Shown: in pieces, positions 17,361-26,418 of the stretch
Layout: every line of letters starts with the position of its first letter
Position numbering within the stretch: position 1 is the first letter of the stretch
NCBI RefSeq assembly: GCF_900094575.1
Contig: NZ_FMAE01000001.1
Span: forward strand, 496,001-560,000
Length of the DNA: 64,000 nt
From: Bradyrhizobium yuanmingense
GTDB lineage: Bacteria > Pseudomonadota > Alphaproteobacteria > Rhizobiales > Xanthobacteraceae
Direction: 5' to 3'
The notes under the pieces: model-generated
What the model was told of the DNA's origin: nothing
Seen by the model: only the letters and a program-made list of their open reading frames with translations
The model's database searches: none
Position numbers and translations under genes: made by a program

Positions 17361-18827
17361 TTACGGCGCGACAAAATTGTCGGTGGCGCTCGCGGCGACG
17401 CCGAGCCCGATGTCCATGACGTGGAAGCGGACCGGAATCGATTTCTCCGGATTGTTTTCGGCCGGCGCGGTGACCAGCAGCCGCAGCTCGCTGGTCGCAT
17501 CGCGCGGGATCACGATGATCGGACGGTCCGGCGTGACCGAATCGATGCCGACGACGTGCATCGTGGGGTTCACGGGCCCCTCGACGTCGATCGCGATGAC
17601 GCGGTCGTAGCCGCTCTTGTTCAGCAGCCGCACCGTATAGGCGTTGCGGATCGAGCCGTCGCTCAGCTTGACCGCGACCGGGTTGCGGTCGTGCAGCACG
17701 TTGACGTCGAGCAGGCTGCGGGTCGCCAGCGTATAGATCATGAAGCCGCCGACGGCCGCGATAATGGCACTATAGACGACGGTGCGAGGCCGAACGATCC
17801 GGTAGATCGGCGCCTTGCCTGCCTGGCGGCGATGGATGTTGATGTCGTTGTCGTAGCCGATCAGCCGCTTCGGCCGGCCGATCTTTGTCATCACGTTGTC
17901 GCATGCGTCGATGCAGAGGCCGCACTGGATGCATTCCATCTGCGGCCCGTTGCGGATGTCGATGCCGGTCGGGCAGACCGCGACGCATTGGTAGCAGTCG
18001 ACGCAATCGCCGACCTGCTGGCCGAGGGCGCGCAGCTCGGCGGCCTTTTTCACCGAGGTGCGCTTCTCGCCGCGGTCATAGCGATAGGTGACGTTGAGCG
18101 CCCATTCGTCGGTGAGTGCGGCCTGAATGCGCGGCCACGGACACATATAGGTGCAGACCTGCTCGCGCATGAAGCCGGCGAGCAGATAGGTCGTCGCGGT
18201 GAGGATGCCGATCCAGATATAGGCGAGCATCGGCCCCTGGAAGGTGACGAGCTCCTTCACCAGGGTCGGCGCGTCGTTGAAATAGAGCACCCAGGCGCCG
18301 CCGGTCCACCAGGCGATCATGAGCCAGATCGAATGCTTGAGCACGATCTCGGAGATGCGCTCCAGCTTCATCGGATCGGACGATTTGTCCTTCTTCATCC
18401 GCTCGCGCCGGTCGCCCTCGATCAGGCGTTCGACCGCGTAGAACAGGTCGGTCCACACCGTCTGCGGACAGAGATAGCCGCACCAGATCCGCCCGCCGAT
18501 GGAGTTCATCAGGAACAGCGCCACCGCGGCGACGATCAACAGGCCCGTGAAGTAATAGACCTCCTGCGGCCACAGCTCGATGAAGAAGAAATAGAAGCGG
18601 CTGTTGGGAAGATCGATCAGCACCGCCTGGCTCGGCGCACCGAGACCGCGATTCCAGCGCACGAAGGGCAGGAAGTAGTAGACGCCGAGGCAGAATGCCA
18701 TCAGGCCCCATTTGATCCGGCGGAAAGTACCGGAGACGCTCTGGGGATAGACCTTTTTGCGGGCCGCATAGAGCGGCCCGACGTCGTCCGCGGGCTTCAG
18801 TTCGTTCGGATTGACGGTCTTGTTCAT
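17361..18827 (-). CDS. fixG: cbb3 oxidase accessory ferredoxin-like protein FixG/CcoG
   Basis: Membrane iron-sulfur protein of about 488 residues, thought to reduce copper for oxidase assembly. Membrane helices early on, one 4Fe-4S pair (CVDCYQCVAVCP, then CIQCGLCIDACD), and a C-terminal immunoglobulin-like domain. The ATG at 18827 is chosen over one at 18917 for two reasons: a FixK box lies at 18884-18897, which would be inside the longer reading, and the resulting 57-bp spacing equals that at fixN. First gene of fixGHIS. Confidence 0.92.
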   Translation of the reverse strand: MNKTVNPNELKPADDVGPLYAARKKVYPQSVSGTFRRIKWGLMAFCLGVYYFLPFVRWNRGLGAPSQAVLIDLPNSRFYFFFIELWPQEVYYFTGLLIVAAVALFLMNSIGGRIWCGYLCPQTVWTDLFYAVERLIEGDRRERMKKDKSSDPMKLERISEIVLKHSIWLMIAWWTGGAWVLYFNDAPTLVKELVTFQGPMLAYIWIGILTATTYLLAGFMREQVCTYMCPWPRIQAALTDEWALNVTYRYDRGEKRTSVKKAAELRALGQQVGDCVDCYQCVAVCPTGIDIRNGPQMECIQCGLCIDACDNVMTKIGRPKRLIGYDNDINIHRRQAGKAPIYRIVRPRTVVYSAIIAAVGGFMIYTLATRSLLDVNVLHDRNPVAVKLSDGSIRNAYTVRLLNKSGYDRVIAIDVEGPVNPTMHVVGIDSVTPDRPIIVIPRDATSELRLLVTAPAENNPEKSIPVRFHVMDIGLGVAASATDNFVAP

Positions 18828-18883
18828 CGCCTCGAGCTTCTTCAAAGGTGCGATTGAACCTAGACCCGGCACCGCCGCGCAGG

Positions 18884-18897
18884 TTGATCCAACGCAA
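18884..18897 (-). promoter_or_regulatory. FixK/FNR-type box upstream of fixG
   Basis: On the minus strand TTGCGTTGGATCAA, i.e. TTGC-N6-TCAA, fits the FixK2 consensus TTG(A/C)-N6-(T/G)CAA. It ends 57 bp before the fixG start, right for class II activation. The same distance is found upstream of fixN. Confidence 0.85.
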
Positions 18898-18898
18898 A

Positions 18899-18922
18899 CG
18901 GGGGCGCTTTTCTTCACCCCCG
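18899..18922 (-). terminator. Possible terminator after fixP
   Basis: CGGGGG and CCCCCG (18899-18904, 18917-18922) form a six-base stem with a 12-base loop, followed on the minus strand by GTTTG. It lies 27 bases after the fixP stop and just upstream of the fixG FixK box, separating the two operons. The T stretch is short. Confidence 0.35.
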
Positions 18923-18948
18923 CCGGAAGTCGTCGGTCGCGGATCGGC

Positions 18949-19824
18949 CTATTTGCCGCCGCCGAGCGAGTGGACGTAGACCGCCATCGCCTTGATGGTG
19001 GCGGGATCGAGCCGGCCTTCCCAGGCCGGCATCACGCCGGCGCGGCCCTGGCCGATGGTCTCGATCAGGCTCGCCTCGTCGGAGCCGTAGAGCCAGATCT
19101 TGTCGGTCAGATCAGGTGCGCCCATCTCCTGGTTGCCCTTGCCGGCGTCGCCGTGGCAGGCGGCGCAATTCTCCGCGAAGATCTTCTGGCCCTTGGCGGC
19201 GTCATAGCCGTTGCGGGTCGACAGGCCCGACAGCGACCGCACGTAATTGGCGGCGGTGACGATCTCGTCGCCCTTCAGCACGCCATCCTTGCCGAAGGCG
19301 AGCATCTGCCCCTCATGGGTCTTGGCATGGCCCGACCGCACGCCGAACTGGATGGTCTGCATGATCTGGTCGAGCGAGCCGCCCCACAGCCATTCGTCGT
19401 CGTTCAGGTTGGGATAGCCCTTGGACCCCGTCGCACCCGTGCCGTGGCACGGCGCGCAATTGTCGCCGAACACCGTCTTGCCCTTGGCGCGCGCAAGCGC
19501 GAGCAGAGCCGGATCCTTCTGGATGTCGGCGAGCGAGGCCGTGCCCAGCGCCGCCATCTTGTCACCCCGGATCTTTTCGAGGTTGGCGAGCTCGACCGCG
19601 ACGTCGGCGCGCGAGGAATAGCCGAACAGGCCGGTGGTGTTGCTTTGGATCAGCGGCCAGGCCGGATAGACGATCCAGTAGCCGATCGACCAGACGATGG
19701 TGAGATAGAAGGTGATCACCCACCACCGCGGCAGCGGCGTGTTGAGCTCCTTGATGCCGTCCCACTCGTGTCCGGTCGTGGACTTGCCGGAGACGGAATC
19801 GATGTCGCTAGAATGATCGGTCAT
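18949..19824 (-). CDS. fixP: cbb3 cytochrome c oxidase diheme subunit FixP/CcoP
   Basis: Diheme c-type subunit (291 residues) passing electrons to FixO. One N-terminal membrane helix (WWVITFYLTIVWSIGYWIVYP), then two heme c sites CAPCH and CAACH in tandem cytochrome domains. The phrase HEWDGIKELNTPLPRWW at the N-terminus is diagnostic of CcoP. It follows fixQ by six bases. Length normal. Confidence 0.96.
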   Translation of the reverse strand: MTDHSSDIDSVSGKSTTGHEWDGIKELNTPLPRWWVITFYLTIVWSIGYWIVYPAWPLIQSNTTGLFGYSSRADVAVELANLEKIRGDKMAALGTASLADIQKDPALLALARAKGKTVFGDNCAPCHGTGATGSKGYPNLNDDEWLWGGSLDQIMQTIQFGVRSGHAKTHEGQMLAFGKDGVLKGDEIVTAANYVRSLSGLSTRNGYDAAKGQKIFAENCAACHGDAGKGNQEMGAPDLTDKIWLYGSDEASLIETIGQGRAGVMPAWEGRLDPATIKAMAVYVHSLGGGK

Positions 19825-19830
19825 GGTTTC

Positions 19831-19995
19831 TCACTCCTCCCGCAAGGGCAGGTGCGCTGCCTTGTCGAACGCAGCCTTGTTACGGGGCCAAAATGCGTAG
19901 GCGATGATCGCGAGAAAGATCGCGACGAACACCGGTGTCCAGATCGTCGTCACGAGATCGGACGCAAGATTATGGACGGTCAGGATGGCTTTCAT
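19831..19995 (-). CDS. fixQ: cbb3 oxidase small subunit FixQ/CcoQ
   Basis: A 54-residue single-helix subunit that stabilises the oxidase, lying between fixO and fixP. The sequence begins MKAILTVHNLASDLVTTIWT, continues with a hydrophobic stretch (PVFVAIFLAIIAYAFWP) and ends in a charged tail (NKAAFDKAAHLPLREE). Gaps are 13 bp to fixO and 6 bp to fixP. Confidence 0.92.
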   Translation of the reverse strand: MKAILTVHNLASDLVTTIWTPVFVAIFLAIIAYAFWPRNKAAFDKAAHLPLREE

Positions 19996-20008
19996 CGTTC
20001 ATGCCTTC

Positions 20009-20743
20009 TCAGCGAAGATTGGCTTTCTCGTTGTAGATCTTGAAGTCGACCAGCGTACCGAGCATCTGCAGGTACGCGACCAGCGCGTCCATCTCGGTCG
20101 GCGTGCCGGTCTTTCCGTCGAAATTGCGTACGACGGCCTTGGCGTAGCGCTTGGTGAAGGCGTCGGTGCCGGCATTGTCCGGATCGGCCTGGGCCTTCAG
20201 GTCGGCGGCGGCATTGGCGAGTTGCTCGTCGCTATAGGGGACGCCGACGGTCCTGAGGGTGCGCATGTCGCCGGCGATCGCATCCGGGTCGATCTCGGCC
20301 TTGCTGAGAAACGGATAGCCGGGCATCACGGACTGCGGCACGATCGCGCGCGGGTTGGCCAGATGGGTGACGTGCCACTCGTCGGAATATTTGGCGCCGA
20401 CACGGGCGAGATCCGGGCCTGTGCGCTTGGAGCCCCACTGGAACGGGTGATCGTACATGCTCTCGGCGGCGAGCGAGAAATGGCCGTAGCGCTCGACCTC
20501 GTCGCGCAAGGGCCGGACCATCTGCGAATGGCAGAGATAGCAGCCCTCGCGGACATAGACATTGCGCCCCGCCAGCTCCAGCGGCGTGTAGGGCCTGACC
20601 CCATCGACCTTCTCGATCGTGCTCTTGAGGTAGAACAGCGGAGTGATCTCAACGAGACCACCGACCGCGACCACCAGCAGGATGCCGACAATCAGGATGA
20701 TCGAGTTCTTTTCGAAGATTTGGTGACGTGTCCAGAACGACAT
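20009..20743 (-). CDS. fixO: cbb3 cytochrome c oxidase monoheme subunit FixO/CcoO
   Basis: Membrane-anchored monoheme cytochrome c (244 residues). One N-terminal helix ([24 protein letters not shown]), heme site [11 protein letters not shown], and the family phrase [22 protein letters not shown]. The methionine ligand is likely within [10 protein letters not shown]. It accepts electrons from FixP for the FixN active site. Gap to fixN 12 bp. Confidence 0.96.
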   Translation of the reverse strand: MSFWTRHQIFEKNSIILIVGILLVVAVGGLVEITPLFYLKSTIEKVDGVRPYTPLELAGRNVYVREGCYLCHSQMVRPLRDEVERYGHFSLAAESMYDHPFQWGSKRTGPDLARVGAKYSDEWHVTHLANPRAIVPQSVMPGYPFLSKAEIDPDAIAGDMRTLRTVGVPYSDEQLANAAADLKAQADPDNAGTDAFTKRYAKAVVRNFDGKTGTPTEMDALVAYLQMLGTLVDFKIYNEKANLR

Positions 20744-20755
20744 TGCTTGAGCTCC

Positions 20756-22405
20756 TCATTCCGCCGGCTGAAGAGCGACGGGCATCTGGACTTCCTGTTC
20801 GCCGACGCGAACCGTCATCCAGAGATTGTAGGCCATGATCAGCGAGCCGATCAGGAACAGGCCGCCGCCTGCGGCGCGGATGATGTAGAAGGGATGCATC
20901 GCCTCGACGGTCTCGATGAAGGAATATTCGAGGAAGCCGAGCGAGGTGTAGGCGCGCCACATCAGGCCTTGCAGGATGCCGGAGACCCACATCGCCGAGA
21001 TGTAGAGGACGATGCCAAGGGTGGCGACCCAGAAGTGCCAGTTGACGAGCTTGAGGCTGTAGAGGCCCTTGCGATTCCAGGCCCACGGCACCAGGCAGTA
21101 CAGCGCGCCGAAGGAGACGAAGCCGACCCAGCCGAGCGCGCCGGAATGCACGTGGCCGATGGTCCAGTCGGTGTAGTGGCTGAGCGAATTGACCACCTTG
21201 ATCGACATCATCGGGCCTTCGAAGGTTGACATGCCGTAGAAGGCGACGGAGACCACGAGCATGCGCAGCACGGGATCGGTGCGCAGCTTGTCCCAGGCGC
21301 CCGACAGCGTCATCAGGCCGTTGATCATGCCGCCCCAGGAGGGCATCCACAGCATGATCGAGAAGGTCATGCCGAGCGTCTGCGTCCAGTCCGGCAGCGC
21401 CGTGTAGTGCAGATGGTGGGGACCTGCCCAGATGTAGAGGAAGATCAGCGCCCAGAAGTGGATGATCGAGAGCCGGTAGGAATAGATCGGCCGCTCGGCA
21501 CGCTTCGGGATGAAGTAGTACATGATGGCGAGGAAGCCGGCGGTCAGGAAGAAGCCGACCGCGTTGTGGCCGTACCACCACTGGAACATGGCGTCCTGGA
21601 TGCCGCCCCAGGCGACGTAGGACTTCGAACCGAACACCGAAACGGGCAGCGCCGGGTTGTTGCCGAGATGCAGCACCGCGATCGTCACGATGAAGGCGAG
21701 ATAGAACCAGTTCGCAACGAAGATGTGCGGCTCCTTGCGCTTGAAGATGGTGGCAAGGAAGACGAGCAGATAGACGACCCAGACGATCGTCAGCCACAGA
21801 TCGGCGTACCATTCCGGCTCGGCATATTCCTTCGACTGGGTGACGCCGAGCAGATAGCCGGTGCCGGCGATCAGGATGAAGAAGTTGTAGCCGAGCACGA
21901 CGAACCACGGCGCGAGGTCACCGGCAAGGCGCGCGCGGCAGGACTTCTGCACGACATAGAACGAGGTTGCGATCAAGACGTTGCCGCCGAAGGCGAAGAT
22001 CACGGCGGAGGTGTGCAGCGGACGCAGGCGGCCGAAGCTGATCCAGGGCAGATCGAAGTTCAGCGCGGGCCAGGCCAGCTGCGAGGCGATGATGAGGCCG
22101 ACGAGGAATCCGGCAATGCCCCAGAACATCGCCATGAAGGCCGAGAACTTGATCGGCCCCATGCTGTAGTTCGGGCGGCCGTTGATCTCCTGGGCCGGCA
22201 GCGCCGCCGGCCGCTCGAAGTAGCGGTTGACGATGAAGAACACCGCAGCGAGGCTCGCCGCCGCGCTGAGCGCAGCGTGGAACGCGAAGGGCGCATCGAG
22301 CGCCTTGGCCGAGGCGATCACGCAGAGGAAAGCGGTGACTGCGAATACGACAGCCAAGCCGCTTTCACCGAAGGTCATGGATTTTGAGATGGAGGGCTGG
22401 CTCAT
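20756..22405 (-). CDS. fixN: cbb3 cytochrome c oxidase catalytic subunit FixN/CcoN
   Basis: Catalytic heme-copper subunit (549 residues) with about 12 membrane helices; reduces O2 at very low concentration. Visible ligand regions: an early histidine in [13 protein letters not shown], the CuB motif WYGHNAVGF near residue 280, the His-His pair in [12 protein letters not shown], and the paired heme ligands in [12 protein letters not shown]. Start ATG at 22405; a perfect FixK box lies 57 bp upstream. First gene of fixNOQP. Confidence 0.97.
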   Translation of the reverse strand: MSQPSISKSMTFGESGLAVVFAVTAFLCVIASAKALDAPFAFHAALSAAASLAAVFFIVNRYFERPAALPAQEINGRPNYSMGPIKFSAFMAMFWGIAGFLVGLIIASQLAWPALNFDLPWISFGRLRPLHTSAVIFAFGGNVLIATSFYVVQKSCRARLAGDLAPWFVVLGYNFFILIAGTGYLLGVTQSKEYAEPEWYADLWLTIVWVVYLLVFLATIFKRKEPHIFVANWFYLAFIVTIAVLHLGNNPALPVSVFGSKSYVAWGGIQDAMFQWWYGHNAVGFFLTAGFLAIMYYFIPKRAERPIYSYRLSIIHFWALIFLYIWAGPHHLHYTALPDWTQTLGMTFSIMLWMPSWGGMINGLMTLSGAWDKLRTDPVLRMLVVSVAFYGMSTFEGPMMSIKVVNSLSHYTDWTIGHVHSGALGWVGFVSFGALYCLVPWAWNRKGLYSLKLVNWHFWVATLGIVLYISAMWVSGILQGLMWRAYTSLGFLEYSFIETVEAMHPFYIIRAAGGGLFLIGSLIMAYNLWMTVRVGEQEVQMPVALQPAE

Positions 22406-22461
22406 GCGGATTCTCTCTGAAAGAACACGCTGCCAGAAACCACATCCACCCTCGCGGCGAA

Positions 22462-22475
22462 TTGATTGAAATCAA
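22462..22475 (-). promoter_or_regulatory. FixK/FNR box upstream of fixN
   Basis: Minus strand TTGATTTCAATCAA, a perfect TTGAT-N4-ATCAA palindrome, 57 bp before the fixN start codon. This is the classic target of FixK2 in the fixNOQP promoter. Confidence 0.92.
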
Positions 22476-22523
22476 GATAGATGGATTTCTGTTAATGTGA
22501 GCCGATGCAGTGCCAGTTGAAAT

Positions 22524-22663
22524 GCCCTCTCCCCTTGTGGGAGAGGGCAGCGAGAAAGGTGCGGCAAACTCACTTGGGTGAGGGGTTGGTTCCGCACGAA
22601 AAGTTTTTTCGTTGAAGCGGACCCCTCATTCGGCGCTTCGCGCCACCTTCTCCCGCAAGGGGA
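22524..22663. repeat. Interspersed palindromic repeat, family B copy 2
   Basis: CCCTCTCCCCTTGTGGGAGAGGG at one end and GCCACCTTCTCCCGCAAGGGG at the other, with inner GTGAGGGG/CCCCTCAT boxes. It fills most of the 314 bp between fixN and the CBS gene, which holds no other gene that I can see. Confidence 0.8.
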
Positions 22664-22719
22664 AGAAAGATAGATAACCTCCGTGAAATCACGGAGGTTG
22701 GAACAGAAGGATCCAGACG

Positions 22720-23145
22720 TCACTCCCGCGCCGTCGCCTTGAGCGCCGCAATGACGTCCTCGCGCGCGATGATGCCGGCGAGCTTCTGCGCGCCGTCGAG
22801 CACGATGATGCTCCTGATGCGGTGCTCGACCATGATCTGGAGCACGCGCGTCAGCCGCGTGTCGGGGCTGACATAGATGAACTCGGGCGTCATGACGTCG
22901 CCGATCTTGCGGCTCATCAGGTCGTCGTAGCGCGGCAACATCTGGCTCGGCGTAAAGGCGAAGCACTTCAGGATGTCGAACTTGGTCACGATGCCGACCA
23001 CCTGCCCGTCGTCTTCGACCGGATAGGAATTGAAATCGTCGGTCTCGAACATCTCGCTGAGCTGGAACAAATCGAGGCCGCGCTGCACCGTCTTGACGTT
23101 GCGCGTCATGTAGCCGTCGACGGTCTGTTCAAGAAATTGGTACAC
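22720..23145 (-). CDS. CBS-pair domain protein
   Basis: A 141-residue cytoplasmic protein made of two CBS motifs (YMTRNVKTVQRGLDLFQLSEMF and DVMTPEFIYVSPDTRLTRVLQIM), each ending in a VVGIVTKFDIL / LAGIIAREDVI strand. Stand-alone CBS pairs usually sense adenosine nucleotides or NAD. It lies 40 bp after a universal stress protein gene and probably shares its transcript, adjacent to the cbb3 operon. The target is unknown. Confidence 0.85.
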   Translation of the reverse strand: MYQFLEQTVDGYMTRNVKTVQRGLDLFQLSEMFETDDFNSYPVEDDGQVVGIVTKFDILKCFAFTPSQMLPRYDDLMSRKIGDVMTPEFIYVSPDTRLTRVLQIMVEHRIRSIIVLDGAQKLAGIIAREDVIAALKATARE

Positions 23146-23185
23146 GGCGCGTCCTCCTCGATTCCTCCAACTGGCCAGCCGATGG

Positions 23186-24019
23186 TCAGTGCGACAGCAG
23201 CACGCTGCGGACGGTTTGCGTCACCAGATATTGGGTGACGCCTCCGAGGATCAGTTCGCGAAATCTCGAATGACCATAGGCGCCCGCGACGATCAGGCCC
23301 GCGCCGGTGTCGCCGGCGACTTTCTCCAACCGCGCAGCAGGGGTTTCGTTTCCTGCGGCCTCGAGAACCCGCGCAGTCGCGGTGATGCCGTGGCGGCCGA
23401 GCCAGGCGGCAACGTCGCTGACACCGGCCATCACGGCCGAACGTTCGTCGCCCCGCTCCGGGATTTCCACGATGGTGACGTCCTTCGCCTTGTGCAGCAT
23501 CGGCAGCGCGCCCGCCACCGCCCGCCGCGCTTCCGGCGTGTCCTTCCACGCCACCAGCACGCTGCGCAGGTCGAGCCAGTTGGCCCGGTCGGGAACGACG
23601 AGCAGCGGGCGGCCGGTCTGCATCACCAGGTCCTTGGGACTCGCCAGCGAGAAAGCATCGGAGAAGGCCGGGCTCTGCCCGCCGCTGACGACGATGTCGG
23701 CGCAACGCGCCTGCGCCGTGACGAAGCGGGCCGGATAATCCATCGCGCTGCGCCACTCCGCATGCCCACCGCGATTCTTCACGGCGGCGCGGAATTGCGC
23801 TTCGAGCCCGGCCAGCCGCCGCTTGATCGAAGCTTCGCCCTCGTCGATCAGCGCTTGCGCCTCTGCGCCGTCGGTGAAATAGAGCGGCGGGACGAACTGC
23901 GCCGCAGCGACCCCGACGATGGCCGCCTCGAATCGTTCGGCGAGCTCGCCTGCGACCTGAAGACGCGCTTCGTTGGGCTGATCGAGCGCCAGGCTGACCA
24001 TGACGGTGGCGTATGTCAT
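23186..24019 (-). CDS. Universal stress protein, tandem UspA
   Basis: A 277-residue protein with two UspA-like halves. The second carries the nucleotide-binding type loop GAYGHSRFRELILGGVTQYLV. The first half (MTYATVMVSLALDQPNEAR) ends with a VVSGGQSPAFSD turn and TGRPLLVVP. Universal stress proteins of this type are common members of oxygen-limitation regulons. A near-match FixK box lies 59 bp upstream. Divergent from fixL. Confidence 0.85.
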   Translation of the reverse strand: MTYATVMVSLALDQPNEARLQVAGELAERFEAAIVGVAAAQFVPPLYFTDGAEAQALIDEGEASIKRRLAGLEAQFRAAVKNRGGHAEWRSAMDYPARFVTAQARCADIVVSGGQSPAFSDAFSLASPKDLVMQTGRPLLVVPDRANWLDLRSVLVAWKDTPEARRAVAGALPMLHKAKDVTIVEIPERGDERSAVMAGVSDVAAWLGRHGITATARVLEAAGNETPAARLEKVAGDTGAGLIVAGAYGHSRFRELILGGVTQYLVTQTVRSVLLSH

Positions 24020-24077
24020 CGGGGATCTCCAGCATTACAGAATTTTTTGAATCCTAGACCTGCTGCCGCGCAACAGG

Positions 24078-24091
24078 CTGAGCTAGATCAA
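24078..24091 (-). promoter_or_regulatory. Degenerate FixK-type box upstream of the usp gene
   Basis: Minus strand TTGATCTAGCTCAG: TTGA-N6-TCAG, one base off TCAA. It ends 59 bp before the usp start, like the fixN and fixG boxes (57 bp). The orientation serves usp rather than fixL. Confidence 0.45.
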
Positions 24092-24236
24092 ATCGAGGTC
24101 TCTGGCTGCCCACTCTCCCGGAATGGGGAGTCCGGCAGTGGATTCAACGTCCACGCTTGCCTCCGGCCGAGCCTTGGGCGACATTGCCGAAGCGGTAACG
24201 GCATCCTGCCGGTCCGCCGAGAATAGGAGCAGAACC

Positions 24237-25754
24237 TTGGCGCCGACCCGCGGGAACCATCCGGCAGACGATGGTCGGGGCGAGCATTTCCGAGTCCGCA
24301 TCGAGGGATTCGGGGTCGGCACCTGGGACCTCGACCTGCAGACTCGCGAGCTCGACTGGTCGGACACGGCCAGGCGACTGTTCGGCCTGCAGCCGGACCG
24401 GGCCGTCAGCTACGATCTCTTTCTTTCCCTGTTGGAGCCGGGCGATCGGGACCACCTCCTGAAGGCGATCGGGCGCACATCGGAAGGTGGCGGGGGCCTC
24501 GACTTGTCCTTCAAGGTCAGCGGCGCGTCCGGAAACGGCCAATGGATCCGGGCCAGGGCCGGCGTGATCCGGGACGATGCGGGCATGCCGCGTCATCTCA
24601 GCGGGATATTCCTGGACATCAACGAGGAGAAGCAGCTCGAAGAGGCCCTGCGGTCCCAGGAGAATCATCTTCGCTCGATTCTCGAAACGGTGCCCGATGC
24701 CATGATCGTCATCGATTCACGCGGCATCATGCAGCTCTTCAGCAGCGCGGCGGAGCGGCTGTTCGGCTACAGCAAGCAGGAAGCGATCGGCCGGAACGTG
24801 AGCATTCTCATGCCGGAGCCCGATCAGTCGCGTCACGACAGCTATCTCACGCGCTATCTCAGGACCAATGATCCGCACATCATCGGCATCGGCCGGATCG
24901 TGACGGGCAAACGCCGCGACGGCACGACCTTCCCGATGCACCTGTCCGTCGGGAAGACGCAACGCGCGGGCGAGCCCCATTTCACCGGCTTCGTCCGCGA
25001 CCTCACCGAGCACCAGCAGACCCAGGCGCGGCTCCAGGAGCTGCAATCCGAGCTCGTGCACGTGTCGCGGCTGACCGCGATGGGCGAGATGGCTTCCGCG
25101 CTCGCCCACGAGCTCAACCAGCCGCTGGCGGCGATCAGCAATTACATGAAGGGATCGCGGCGCCTCCTCGCCGGCAGCACCGATCCCAACATGCCGAAGG
25201 TCGAAAGCGCGCTGGACCGCGCGGCGGAACAGGCATTGCGCGCCGGCCAGATCATCCGCCGCCTGCGCGACTTCGTCTCCCGCGGCGAATCCGAGAAGCG
25301 GGTCGAGAGCCTGTCCAAGCTTATCGAGGAAGCCGGCGCGCTCGGGCTCGCCGGCGCGCGCGAGCAGAACGTGCAGCTCCGCTTCAGCCTCGATCCCGAC
25401 GCCGACCTCGTTCTCGCCGACCGGGTGCAGATTCAGCAGGTGCTGGTCAACCTGTTTCGCAACGCGCTCGAGGCGATGGCGCAGTCGCAGCGGCGCGAGC
25501 TCGTTGTCGCCAACACCCGTGTCGCCGACGGCATGATCGAGGTGGAGGTCTCCGACACCGGCATCGGCTTCCGGGAAGACATCATTCCAAACCTGTTCCA
25601 GACCTTCTTCACCACCAAGGACACCGGCATGGGCGTGGGACTCTCCATCAGCCGCTCGATCATCGAGGCCCATGGCGGCCGCATGTGGGCCGAGAGCAAC
25701 GCAGCGGGCGGAGCGACGTTCCGCTTCACCCTGCCGGCAACCGACGAGAGCTGA
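24237..25754 (+). CDS. fixL: Oxygen-sensing histidine kinase FixL
   Basis: Heme-PAS sensor kinase that phosphorylates FixJ when O2 is low. The TTG at 24237 is taken as start: AGGAGC lies seven bases upstream and the protein is then 505 residues. This puts heme ligand His200 (SRHDSY), Arg220 (GIGRIV) and phospho-acceptor His291 (ALAHELNQ) on the established B. japonicum numbering. The ATG at 24123 lacks a ribosome site and would add 38 residues. Domains: PAS-like 20-130, heme PAS 140-260, HisKA 275-340, HATPase with DTGIGF and GMGVGLSIS. No membrane segment, as in B. japonicum FixL. Confidence 0.96.
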   Translation: MAPTRGNHPADDGRGEHFRVRIEGFGVGTWDLDLQTRELDWSDTARRLFGLQPDRAVSYDLFLSLLEPGDRDHLLKAIGRTSEGGGGLDLSFKVSGASGNGQWIRARAGVIRDDAGMPRHLSGIFLDINEEKQLEEALRSQENHLRSILETVPDAMIVIDSRGIMQLFSSAAERLFGYSKQEAIGRNVSILMPEPDQSRHDSYLTRYLRTNDPHIIGIGRIVTGKRRDGTTFPMHLSVGKTQRAGEPHFTGFVRDLTEHQQTQARLQELQSELVHVSRLTAMGEMASALAHELNQPLAAISNYMKGSRRLLAGSTDPNMPKVESALDRAAEQALRAGQIIRRLRDFVSRGESEKRVESLSKLIEEAGALGLAGAREQNVQLRFSLDPDADLVLADRVQIQQVLVNLFRNALEAMAQSQRRELVVANTRVADGMIEVEVSDTGIGFREDIIPNLFQTFFTTKDTGMGVGLSISRSIIEAHGGRMWAESNAAGGATFRFTLPATDES

Positions 25755-25757
25755 TCC

Positions 25758-26375
25758 ATGACGACCAAGGGAAATGTTTACGTCATCGACGACGACGCGG
25801 CGATGCGGGACTCGCTGAACTTCCTGCTGGATTCCGCCGGCTTCGCCGTCACTTTGTTCGACGACGCGCTCGCCTTTCTCGAAGCCCTGCCCGGCCTCGG
25901 TTTCGGCTGCATCGTCTCCGACGTGCGCATGCCCGGCCTCGACGGCATCGAGCTCTTGAAGCGGATGAAGGCGCAGCAAAGCCCGTTTCCGATCGTGATC
26001 ATGACCGGTCACGGCGACGTGCCGCTGGCGGTCGAGGCGATGAAGCTCGGGGCGGTCGACTTCCTGGAAAAACCATTCGATGACGACCGTCTCACTGCCA
26101 TGATCGAGTCGGCGCTCCGCCAGGCCGAGCCCGCCGCCAGGAACGAAGCCGTCGCGCAGGACATCGCTGCCCGCGTCGCATCCTTGAGCCCGCGGGAGCG
26201 CCAGGTCATGGAGGGGCTGGTCGCGGGCCTCTCCAATAAGCTGATCGCCCGCGAATACGACATCAGCCCGCGGACCATCGAAGTCTACCGGGCCAACGTC
26301 ATGACCAAGATGCAGGCGAGCAGCCTTTCGGAACTGGTTCGCCTCGCGATGCGCGCCGGCATGCTCAACGATTGA
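25758..26375 (+). CDS. fixJ: Two-component response regulator FixJ
   Basis: Transcription activator (205 residues) phosphorylated by FixL. Receiver domain with acidic pair Asp11/Asp12, phospho-Asp55 in VSDVRMPG, Thr in MTGHGD and Lys in EKPFDD. C-terminal LuxR/GerE DNA-binding domain (LSPRERQVMEGLVAGLSNKLIA, then SPRTIEVYRANVMTKM). Three bases separate it from the fixL stop, so the two genes are translationally linked. Its main target in bradyrhizobia is fixK2, located 0.6 kb downstream here. Confidence 0.97.
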   Translation: MTTKGNVYVIDDDAAMRDSLNFLLDSAGFAVTLFDDALAFLEALPGLGFGCIVSDVRMPGLDGIELLKRMKAQQSPFPIVIMTGHGDVPLAVEAMKLGAVDFLEKPFDDDRLTAMIESALRQAEPAARNEAVAQDIAARVASLSPRERQVMEGLVAGLSNKLIAREYDISPRTIEVYRANVMTKMQASSLSELVRLAMRAGMLND

Positions 26376-26418
26376 GGCAGGTCAAGGCGGCTTCACGGGG
26401 CCATGCTAGCCAGACAGC

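Noticed and set aside
19440..19460. TGGCACGGCGCGCAATT resembling a sigma-54 promoter
   Set aside because: The -12 TTGC is missing and the site is inside fixP, encoding the first heme-binding motif on the other strand.
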